Assembly (NCBI GenBank): GCA_021202305.1
Contig: JAJQDG010000135.1
Location: forward strand, 1-6,501
Length of the DNA stretch: 6,501 nucleotides
Source: Candidatus Gastranaerophilales bacterium
GTDB taxonomy: Bacteria; Cyanobacteriota; Vampirovibrionia; Gastranaerophilales; Gastranaerophilaceae
Direction of reading: 5' to 3'
Part shown: positions 1 to 5,555 of the stretch, piece after piece
Layout: every line of letters begins with the position of its first letter
How positions within the stretch are numbered: position 1 is the first letter of the stretch
Translations under genes and position numbers: made by a program
The notes under the pieces: generated by a model
Databases searched by the model: none
Told to the model about the DNA's origin: nothing
The model's input: the letters and a program-made list of their open reading frames with translations, nothing else

Positions 1-1
1 T

Positions 2-709
2 ATAATTATGTCCATTGATAAAAAAAATATGAACGAAGCAAAAGCAAGAGCGGCATCTATCAGGCGCTTAAAATTCAGAACGGAGCAGCAAAAAGAATAT
101 CTGGCTTCTGCTATAAAAACTATGGACAGGCAGCAAAAATCAATTCAAAATGCAATAAGCCGCAATGAGCAAATGATAAACAAATTAAAAACTGACAGGG
201 CGGCATGGGAAAAATCGGAAAGAGAACTTGCAAAACAATCGGAACAGCTGGGTAAACTTATTAATAAAACGGTTGGAAATAATTCCGGAAGTACAACCAT
301 AAAAACTTCGGGCGGTTTTTTGCGGCCGGTTTCAGGGCCTGTTACTTCGCCTTTCGGCTCAAGAATGCACCCAATATTTAAAAGGGTGATTAACCATACA
401 GGTGTTGATTTGGGCATGCCCATGGGCGCAAAGGTAAAGGCTGCTAATTCCGGCAAAGTTATTTATGTCGGCTGGTACGGAGGGTATGGAAAAGTTGTTA
501 TTATTGACCACGGCAGGGTGAACGGTGTTCCGGTTACAACTTTGTATGCACATCTTTCAAGTTACAGTGTTTCAAACGGTGTATCTGTATATAAAGGTCA
601 AATAATCGGAAATGTCGGAAGCACGGGCTATTCAACAGGGCCACACCTTCATTTTGAAGTGCGCGAAAACGGCCACCCCGTAAACCCTGCAAAATATGCG
701 CCAATCTAA
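2..709 (+). CDS. M23 family murein endopeptidase with N-terminal coiled coil (5' partial)
   Basis: Zinc metallopeptidase of the M23/LytM (lysostaphin-like) family. The family cuts peptide cross-links in peptidoglycan in the periplasm; EnvC/NlpD-type members instead activate amidases. Numbering from the Met at position 8: residues about 5-85 are a charged Lys/Glu/Gln-rich coiled coil, 86-103 a Gly/Ser/Thr linker, and 104-233 the M23 domain. The metal-site motif HTGVD (H130, D134), the catalytic-type His in LYAHLSS (H182) and the HLH motif (H213, H215) are all present, so the domain should be an active enzyme rather than a degenerate EnvC-type activator. The frame is open to the window edge, no ribosome binding site precedes the Met at 8, and no signal peptide is visible although the family is exported. 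I infer that the true start and a longer coiled coil lie upstream. It stops at TAA 707-709, 48 nt before the lptD-like gene and in the same frame. The peptidase call is firm; the exact cellular role is not. Confidence 0.9.
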   Translation: MIMSIDKKNMNEAKARAASIRRLKFRTEQQKEYLASAIKTMDRQQKSIQNAISRNEQMINKLKTDRAAWEKSERELAKQSEQLGKLINKTVGNNSGSTTIKTSGGFLRPVSGPVTSPFGSRMHPIFKRVINHTGVDLGMPMGAKVKAANSGKVIYVGWYGGYGKVVIIDHGRVNGVPVTTLYAHLSSYSVSNGVSVYKGQIIGNVGSTGYSTGPHLHFEVRENGHPVNPAKYAPI

Positions 710-713
710 CCGT

Positions 714-742
714 TTTACCGATTTAAATTAAAATGTTACAAT
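714..742 (+). promoter_or_regulatory. Candidate extended -10 promoter for the lptD-like gene
   Basis: A -35-like TTTACC (714-719, 4 of 6 to TTGACA), a 17-nt spacer and a -10 TACAAT (737-742, 5 of 6 to TATAAT) are preceded by TG at 734-735, giving an extended -10 (TGnTACAAT). Transcription would start near 749-750, leaving only about 8-9 nt before the ATG at 758. A second -10-like hexamer, TAGAAT, sits at 744-749 and would make the message essentially leaderless. No good Shine-Dalgarno sequence precedes the ATG. The gene could also be read through from the upstream peptidase gene. Confidence 0.5.
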
Positions 743-757
743 ATAGAATATAAAGTC

Positions 758-2728
758 ATGACTAAATATAAATTAGATAAATTTTTCTATTTGCTTTTAA
801 TGCAGGCATTTATGCTCGCTTCAATTAATATGCCTGTTTTTGCCGGTGAAACAATAAATGCCGCAGAAATTGCAGCTGATTTCGATATTGAAAATGCAGA
901 TAATCAAGAGGTTTCCATTGATTCAAGAAGCCAATTTTTGGATAGCGAAGACAATTACAAGAAAACTATTGACCCGAACAGACCCGAACTTGTAATAAAA
1001 AATCCCTTTGAAGTATTGAAGGCAAAAAAATCAGCAAAAAAAAATACGGTTTCTAACGAAGGACCTCAAGAAGATTCGGGCATAAAAATATACTGCACGG
1101 AAATGGAATATCTTGAAGATACGGGCGAACTTGAAGCAGTCGGAAACGTCAAAATCGAAAGCGCAAACGGTGTTAATGCAACTGCAGATAAAGCTGTTTA
1201 TAATAAAGGGAATAATACAATAAAATTGACGGGAAATGTAGTTTTAAACAGAGATAATTCAACTGTTAACGGCGATTATATGTTTATAGACTTAAACGAA
1301 GAAAACGCTCTTATGGATGAGCCGGTTACAAAATTAGGTACAATTACGGTTAATGCTAAAGAAGGTTTTGCATATTCAGACCATATTGAAAATATAAACG
1401 GCAATGTTGAGTTAAACAGAATGGTAGAAACCGAAATTTCCTCTAACGGGTTTACAAGATACGGCAGGGCAATTAATGACAAGCGGCTGGTTGATTTTGA
1501 GCTGAAAAAAGAAAGGTCAAAGCCTTATACATTTAAAACAAAGGAAATTGTAATCCGTCCTGAACGCGACCATGATTCTATGATATTAAAAGACGTTGAT
1601 ATTTATTACAACAGGAGAAAGATTTTAAACGTACCCTCAATTGAATTTTTCTCTGATAAGCAATTAACATACAGTGAGGTTAATTTTCCGTTAGAATTCG
1701 GCTCTATTAAAGGTCTTGGAATGTATCTGGGGCTTGGTTACACGTTTAAGCTGCCGGAATCGTATACTTTCAGATTGACTCCCATGGTTTCATACAGTAC
1801 GGATGAGGATGATGAATGGGGTATCGGCGCAATTGCGCAATTAAAATCAAAAAGACTTAATTTAGAAGCGGGCTGGGCATCAAATACAAATAATTTAATT
1901 GTGGACGGCGAATTTAAAATTACGGATAAATTGAGATTAGATGTAGGCAGGCATGCTTATAAAAATGAATGGTTTAACGGCGGAAACCGTGCGGGATATT
2001 TAGCCGAAATTTCGTTTGATGACAGATATATTGTAAAAGACCTTGGAAATGCCGTATTCAGACACAGAATAACAGCCGGGTATGTAGCTGACTACAAAAG
2101 AAAACATCAGGAAGATAATATGAAAGACGGGTACAGGTACCGTTATATGGCTGAATTAAGCAAAAGTCTGAAAAAATTCGGCTCAAGAGAACAGGACATG
2201 TTTTTAGATTTTGGCGTATTTGCACAAACAATGGCAACCGTATATTCTGAAACAGGTGATACTTTCGGCATGGCTCGCATAGGCCCGAGAATTATATCGC
2301 GTCTTAAAAATTGGAATTCAATAATTGCATATACAGTGGGCGGTGTACACGGGCAAACCCCCTATAGATTTGATGAATACAGATACGGCAGACAGTCTGT
2401 AATGTTTGATGAAAGTCTTATATTAAACAGATTTATATCAGTTGGTTACAGGGGTACATTAACTCCTCTGAAAGATAACAGAAAAAAAGATGTCCTGACC
2501 GAAAACAGGCTGTATGCTGTTGTTGGCCCCGAGGATATAAAAATCGCTTTTTCTTATGATACAATAAGGCAGAATATGCACTTTGATTTTCTCTTTCTCT
2601 TAGGTTCCGATAATCTTGACCTGCAATATGAAAAAATGAGTATACTTGATCCTAATAAATTGGGCAAAACCCAGCGCCCTGCATCAGATAAAGATTTGTA
2701 TAAGGTGAAAATACCGGAAGATTTATAA
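758..2728 (+). CDS. lptD: LPS-assembly protein LptD/OstA-like outer-membrane protein
   Basis: Likely the outer-membrane translocon that places lipopolysaccharide in the outer leaflet, receiving it through the periplasmic Lpt bridge. Residues 1-29 form a signal peptide (n-region KYKLDK, hydrophobic core, cleavage likely after VFA). Residues 30-106 are an acidic then Lys-rich linker. Residues about 107-220 show the repetitive OstA/LptA beta-jellyroll pattern (LEAVGNVKIES, IKLTGNVVLNRDNSTVNGD). From about 290 to 625, alternating hydrophobic/aromatic strands typical of an outer-membrane beta-barrel follow, ending in a 30-residue polar tail. At 656 residues it is shorter than enteric LptD (about 780). 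Only one Cys is present (C113), so the paired disulfides of E. coli LptD cannot form. ATG 758 is the first start after the preceding stop in this frame and gives a proper signal peptide. The M23 gene upstream fits an envelope-biogenesis cluster. The jellyroll is clear; the barrel assignment is inferred from strand pattern and family architecture. Confidence 0.78.
   Translation: MTKYKLDKFFYLLLMQAFMLASINMPVFAGETINAAEIAADFDIENADNQEVSIDSRSQFLDSEDNYKKTIDPNRPELVIKNPFEVLKAKKSAKKNTVSNEGPQEDSGIKIYCTEMEYLEDTGELEAVGNVKIESANGVNATADKAVYNKGNNTIKLTGNVVLNRDNSTVNGDYMFIDLNEENALMDEPVTKLGTITVNAKEGFAYSDHIENINGNVELNRMVETEISSNGFTRYGRAINDKRLVDFELKKERSKPYTFKTKEIVIRPERDHDSMILKDVDIYYNRRKILNVPSIEFFSDKQLTYSEVNFPLEFGSIKGLGMYLGLGYTFKLPESYTFRLTPMVSYSTDEDDEWGIGAIAQLKSKRLNLEAGWASNTNNLIVDGEFKITDKLRLDVGRHAYKNEWFNGGNRAGYLAEISFDDRYIVKDLGNAVFRHRITAGYVADYKRKHQEDNMKDGYRYRYMAELSKSLKKFGSREQDMFLDFGVFAQTMATVYSETGDTFGMARIGPRIISRLKNWNSIIAYTVGGVHGQTPYRFDEYRYGRQSVMFDESLILNRFISVGYRGTLTPLKDNRKKDVLTENRLYAVVGPEDIKIAFSYDTIRQNMHFDFLFLLGSDNLDLQYEKMSILDPNKLGKTQRPASDKDLYKVKIPEDL
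1024..1044 (+). repeat. Paired poly-A tracts (A7 and A9) inside the lptD-like gene
   Basis: Runs of seven A (1024-1030) and nine A (1036-1044) encode Lys-rich codons in the linker between signal peptide and jellyroll (around residues 89-97). Gain of one A in the A9 run would read TAC GGT TTC TAA and stop at once. Loss of one A would also reach a TAA about a dozen codons later. Either slip abolishes everything after about residue 110. Whether slippage occurs is not known. Confidence 0.6.
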
Positions 2729-2798
2729 TTTGTTTTAATCCAAGAAAACGTATTGCTTGGCGTTATGCCGGCTAAAAATGCAGAAAGATTTATAATTT
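2718..2798. repeat. 14-bp direct repeat bracketing the convergent lptD/miaB gap
   Basis: AAGATTTATAATTT occurs at 2718-2731, across the lptD-like stop codon, and again at 2785-2798, reaching the last base of the miaB stop on the other strand. The 53 nt between the copies hold a 5-bp inverted repeat (CCAAG 2740-2744 / CTTGG 2756-2760, 11-nt loop) and a GCCGGC palindrome (2767-2772). Neither is followed by a T-run, so I do not call a terminator in this 69-nt gap. The repeat may be a scar of a small duplication or chance in AT-rich DNA. Confidence 0.55.
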
Positions 2799-4108
2799 TA
2801 TACTTCTTCCCCGAAAAGGCACCAGGCAGATGCTTTTATTAATTTTATGTTTACAAAATCGCCGATATTGTATTTGTTTGATTTAAAGTGTACAACTTTA
2901 TTGTTGCGCAGGCGCCCTTCTAAATTCCGCACACCGTCTTGATTTTTTTCTTTTTCTACAAGAACTTCAAGAGTTTTTCCAACATATTTCTTATTGGAAT
3001 TAAACGAGGATTCCTTTACGGTTTCATTCAATTCAAAAAGACGCCTTTTTTTAACGTCATCAGGAATGAATTTATCTGTCATTTTTGCAGCAGGCGTATT
3101 CGGACGCGGAGAATACGCAGCGGTGTTTGAATAATCAAGTTCAAGCGTTTTTATTGCATTAATAGTGTCCTTAAATTCTTCTTCGGTTTCGCCGGGAAAA
3201 CCGGCAATAAAATCGGATGTTACGGTAACATTTTGTATTTCATGCTTGATTTTTTTTACAACTTCACTGTATTCATATACATTATACCTGCGGTTCATTG
3301 CCTTTAAAATTCTGTCATTGCCGCTTTGCATGGGGATATGAAAGCATTCGCAAATTTTAGTTCCGTTTTTTACAACTTTTATAACATCATCAGTAATATC
3401 AACAGGATAAGAAGTTGTAAAGCGTATTCTGAAATTCCCCTCAAGGTTATCCAATTTTTCTAAAAGTTCCGCAAAAAGAGGCTTGCCCGTTATATCTTTA
3501 CCGTAGCTGTCCACATTTTGACCCAGAAGAGTAATTTCTTTAAAACCGCTGTTTATTATATTTTTAGCTTCGCTCAAGATGACATCCATTGTTCTTGAAC
3601 GCTCGCGCCCTCTTGTATACGGCACAATACAATATGTGCAAAAATTGTTGCATCCTTCCATAATCGGAAGCCAGGCATTGATGTTTTTATTTCTTATTAT
3701 ATTAAACTCTTTTTCACCGGTGTAATCTTTTCTGACAGCGCAAACCTTATCTTGCATTTTTAAAAGTTCCGGAAGTTCATAAATATTGTGAGTGCCAAAA
3801 ATTAAATCAAGACAGGGGAATTTTTTTAAAAGGTTCTCCCCCTCTCTTTGTGCCATGCAGCCGCAAATTCCTATTTTTATATTTGCACCCGATTTTTTTC
3901 TTTTGCTCCAGGCGCCCAATTTTGAGCATGCCTTATCTTCAGACAGTTTCCTGATTGAGCATGTATTTATAATAAGAAAATCAGCATTTTTTTCATCTGA
4001 AAGCTCATATCCAAAATGCGACATTATGCCCGCAATACGTTCAGAATCCGATTTATTCATCTGGCAGCCGAGCGTTTCTATATAAAGTTTTTTGTTTTTA
4101 GTTTCCAT
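2798..4108 (-). CDS. miaB: tRNA-2-methylthio-N6-dimethylallyladenosine synthase MiaB
   Basis: Radical-SAM methylthiotransferase that converts i6A37 to ms2i6A37 in tRNAs reading UNN codons, using two 4Fe-4S clusters in the cytoplasm. Domains in order: N-terminal UPF0004/MTTase domain with auxiliary-cluster cysteines C15 (ETLGCQMN), C50 (INTCSIR) and C84 (GCMAQ); radical-SAM core with CNNFCTYC (C153, C157, C160) followed by IVPYTRGRERSR; the family block FRIRFTTSYP (226-235); YSPRPNTPAAKM (332-343); and a C-terminal TRAM RNA-binding domain at about 373-435. The opening YIETLGCQMNKSDSE and the RPNTPAAKM block favour MiaB over MtaB or RimO. Length 436 is normal for the family. It follows the acyl-transferase gene by 3 nt with no purine-rich ribosome binding site, so translation is probably coupled to that gene. 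Its substrate depends on MiaA, which is not in the window. Confidence 0.95.
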   Translation of the reverse strand: METKNKKLYIETLGCQMNKSDSERIAGIMSHFGYELSDEKNADFLIINTCSIRKLSEDKACSKLGAWSKRKKSGANIKIGICGCMAQREGENLLKKFPCLDLIFGTHNIYELPELLKMQDKVCAVRKDYTGEKEFNIIRNKNINAWLPIMEGCNNFCTYCIVPYTRGRERSRTMDVILSEAKNIINSGFKEITLLGQNVDSYGKDITGKPLFAELLEKLDNLEGNFRIRFTTSYPVDITDDVIKVVKNGTKICECFHIPMQSGNDRILKAMNRRYNVYEYSEVVKKIKHEIQNVTVTSDFIAGFPGETEEEFKDTINAIKTLELDYSNTAAYSPRPNTPAAKMTDKFIPDDVKKRRLFELNETVKESSFNSNKKYVGKTLEVLVEKEKNQDGVRNLEGRLRNNKVVHFKSNKYNIGDFVNIKLIKASAWCLFGEEV

Positions 4109-4111
4109 AAT

Positions 4112-5422
4112 TTAAACAATAAGGCGAGATTTAATCTTTTCCAGTCTTTCCATTCTTTCTTTCAGAGCGCCTGTTGGTTTATAGTACGGTTCAACAGTCA
4201 TAATTTTAGCAGCAATATTGGGATAAAAATAAATAAATCTAAGCTCGCTTTTTGTTAAGGGTCTTTGGGTGTGAACATTTGCATAGCGCGCAAGTTCAAG
4301 AATATTTCTTGCTTCTTCTTCATCTTTAAATTCAAGTTCAAGGTTTTGATAAACGTTGCGAAAACCCTTTATGCCTGCATATTCGCCAACTGTTATCATT
4401 CTGCCCGTTTCAATGATTTCGGGTTCGCCTCTGCCCAGTTCTTCAAAATCATAAAGCTCGTAATTTCTTCTGTCTTTTAAGGCGCCGTCCGCATGTATTC
4501 CCGATTCATGCGCAAATGCGTTATCACCTACCGCAACCTGATTTATTGGAATTGGCACTCCAAAAGCGTATGAAGTGTATTTGGCAAGTTTCCATGCCTT
4601 TGAAAGATTTATTTGCGGATCTATTTTGTATTTGTCTTTAAAACCGCTTGATTTTAAAATTGCCAAAATACAGGAAATTAAGTCGGCATTTCCGGCGCGC
4701 TCGCCCATGCCGTTTATTGCGGTATTTATCCATGCGCCAACACCTGCATCAATTGCGGCTTTTGCACCCATAACAGAACATGCTGTTGCCATACCCAAAT
4801 CATTATGAAAATGCAGTTCTATATCCATGTTTGTTTCTTTTGCCAGAGTATATATTCTGTCATAAGCGGTTTTAGGGTCGTCATATCCAAGAGTGTCGCA
4901 ATATCTGAAACGTTTTGCGCCGTACCTTTTGCATTCGTTTGCATATTTTATTAAGTAAGATAAATCGGAACGCGATGCATCTTCCGCATTAACACCTATA
5001 TTATCAGCATTGTGTTTTATTGCTTCGTTTACGGCTTCAAGCGTTTGTGAAAGTATATCATCTTTTGTCTTTTTTCCGCCGTATTTACCGTTTATCATTT
5101 GATCCGACGTGGATTGAGAAAGATTTATATTTTTTAATTTTGGAACATTTGAAAAAGACTTGTCTACGTCTTTCGCAAGCGCTCTTGCCCAGCCGGATAA
5201 AATTGTCTTATCAATTACGCCGAGTTCAACAAGCTGCAGGTTTCCGTTAAGATAATTCAGCTCATGTTCTGTTGTCGGGAACCCGAACTCCGATTGCGTT
5301 ATGCCCATATCATTTAACATTAAATTAATTATTGTTTTTTGAAGCTTGGCTAAGCCCAGCCTTGAAGTCTGTACGCCGTCCCTGTTTGTAACATCAATAA
5401 ATTTTATATAATTTTCTGTCAT
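4112..5422 (-). CDS. Isopropylmalate/homocitrate synthase family enzyme, possible Re-citrate synthase
   Basis: Claisen-type acyl-transferase that condenses acetyl-CoA with a 2-oxoacid in the cytoplasm. The HMGL-like TIM barrel spans residues about 5-275: NRDGVQ (13-18) with Lys 29 matching the family's first signature, NAEDASRSD (145-153), and ELHFHNDLGMATA (202-214) carrying the metal-binding H204 and H206. These are followed by NGMGERAGNAD (237-247) and HESGIHADG (305-313). Residues about 275-436 are the linker and helical subdomains. The full LeuA regulatory domain (total length about 510-520) is absent, so leucine feedback of the classical kind is unlikely. The DVTNRDGVQTSRL start and the QSEFGFPTTEHELNYLN block remind me of the Re-citrate synthase group described in Clostridium kluyveri, named from memory and not checked. 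2-isopropylmalate, citramalate or homocitrate synthesis remain possible. The start ATG has an AAAAGG ribosome binding site 6 nt upstream. It is the first gene of an operon with miaB. Confidence 0.85.
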   Translation of the reverse strand: MTENYIKFIDVTNRDGVQTSRLGLAKLQKTIINLMLNDMGITQSEFGFPTTEHELNYLNGNLQLVELGVIDKTILSGWARALAKDVDKSFSNVPKLKNINLSQSTSDQMINGKYGGKKTKDDILSQTLEAVNEAIKHNADNIGVNAEDASRSDLSYLIKYANECKRYGAKRFRYCDTLGYDDPKTAYDRIYTLAKETNMDIELHFHNDLGMATACSVMGAKAAIDAGVGAWINTAINGMGERAGNADLISCILAILKSSGFKDKYKIDPQINLSKAWKLAKYTSYAFGVPIPINQVAVGDNAFAHESGIHADGALKDRRNYELYDFEELGRGEPEIIETGRMITVGEYAGIKGFRNVYQNLELEFKDEEEARNILELARYANVHTQRPLTKSELRFIYFYPNIAAKIMTVEPYYKPTGALKERMERLEKIKSRLIV

Positions 5423-5428
5423 AATCTG

Positions 5429-5434
5429 CCTTTT
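5429..5434 (-). promoter_or_regulatory. Ribosome binding site of the acyl-transferase gene
   Basis: AAAAGG on the minus strand lies 6 nt before the ATG at 5422-5420. It is a moderate Shine-Dalgarno match at correct spacing and supports this start. The downstream gene miaB has no equivalent. Confidence 0.6.
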
Positions 5435-5452
5435 TTATTTTTGTTAATAAAT

Positions 5453-5481
5453 ATATTATCAAATAAAAAAAAGAGTAGCAA
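5453..5481 (-). promoter_or_regulatory. Candidate promoter of the acyl-transferase/miaB operon
   Basis: Read on the minus strand: -35 TTGCTA (5481-5476, 4 of 6), 17-nt spacer, and -10 TAATAT (5458-5453) preceded by TGA, forming an extended -10 (TGATAATAT). An A8 run on this strand (5489-5482) directly abuts the -35 and could act as an UP element. The start point would fall near 5446, giving a leader of about 24 nt that contains the AAAAGG ribosome binding site. Confidence 0.5.
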
Positions 5482-5496
5482 TTTTTTTTAGTTTGA

Positions 5497-5526
5497 TATA
5501 CAATACGTCATGTAATTTGATAATAT
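5497..5526 (+). promoter_or_regulatory. Candidate promoter of the 277-residue unknown protein gene
   Basis: A weak -35 TATACA (5497-5502, 4 of 6), an 18-nt spacer and -10 TAATAT (5521-5526) preceded by TGA (5518-5520) give an extended -10. Transcription would start near 5533, leaving a leader of about 23 nt. The -35 is poor, so recognition would rely on the extended -10. An alternative -10-like TACAAT lies at 5499-5504. Confidence 0.45.
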
Positions 5527-5533
5527 GGCATGC

Positions 5534-5550
5534 TTTTTCGAAGCGAAAGG
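5534..5550 (+). promoter_or_regulatory. Ribosome binding site AAAGG within a small leader hairpin
   Basis: AAAGG (5546-5550) precedes the ATG at 5556 by 5 nt and decides that start. The same bases can pair with TTTTTCG (5534-5540): five Watson-Crick pairs around a 3-nt loop (AAG, 5541-5543), extendable by two G-U pairs. If transcription starts near 5533, this weak hairpin would sit at the very 5' end of the message and partly hide the ribosome binding site. Confidence 0.5.
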
Positions 5551-5555
5551 AAAAA

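Larger units (their letters stand above)
5453..5526. repeat. 12-bp perfect inverted repeat spanning the divergent promoters
   Basis: ATATTATCAAAT at 5453-5464 is the exact reverse complement of ATTTGATAATAT at 5515-5526. The centres are 62 bp apart, close to six helical turns, with an A8 tract (5465-5472) and a T8 tract (5482-5489) between. The arms lie 30 nt from the ATG on the left (5422) and 29 nt from the chosen ATG on the right (5556). Each arm contains the extended -10 of the gene it faces. It may be two copies of one promoter module or a paired operator. Confidence 0.75.

Noticed and set aside
8..10. ATG at position 8 as the true start of the M23 peptidase
   Set aside because: No ribosome binding site is visible in the 7 nt available, no signal peptide follows although the family is exported, and the frame is open to the window edge, so the gene most likely begins upstream.
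145..456. Minus-strand open frame of about 100 codons inside the M23 gene
   Set aside because: It lies opposite the conserved M23 metal-binding motif region, has no start signals and resembles no protein; it is a shadow of the real gene.
2729..2797. Bidirectional terminator between the convergent genes
   Set aside because: The only stems are a 5-bp one with an 11-nt loop and a GCCGGC palindrome, neither followed by a T-run on either strand.
5465..5489. A8 and T8 tracts as a rho-independent terminator
   Set aside because: The stem would be purely A:T, and it lies between two divergent promoters where no transcript ends. It is better explained as UP-like or bent promoter DNA.
5493..5555. Upstream TTG start extending the unknown protein by 21 residues
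   Set aside because: The stretch contains the candidate -10 element and the ribosome binding site for ATG 5556, and the added residues look like translated promoter DNA.
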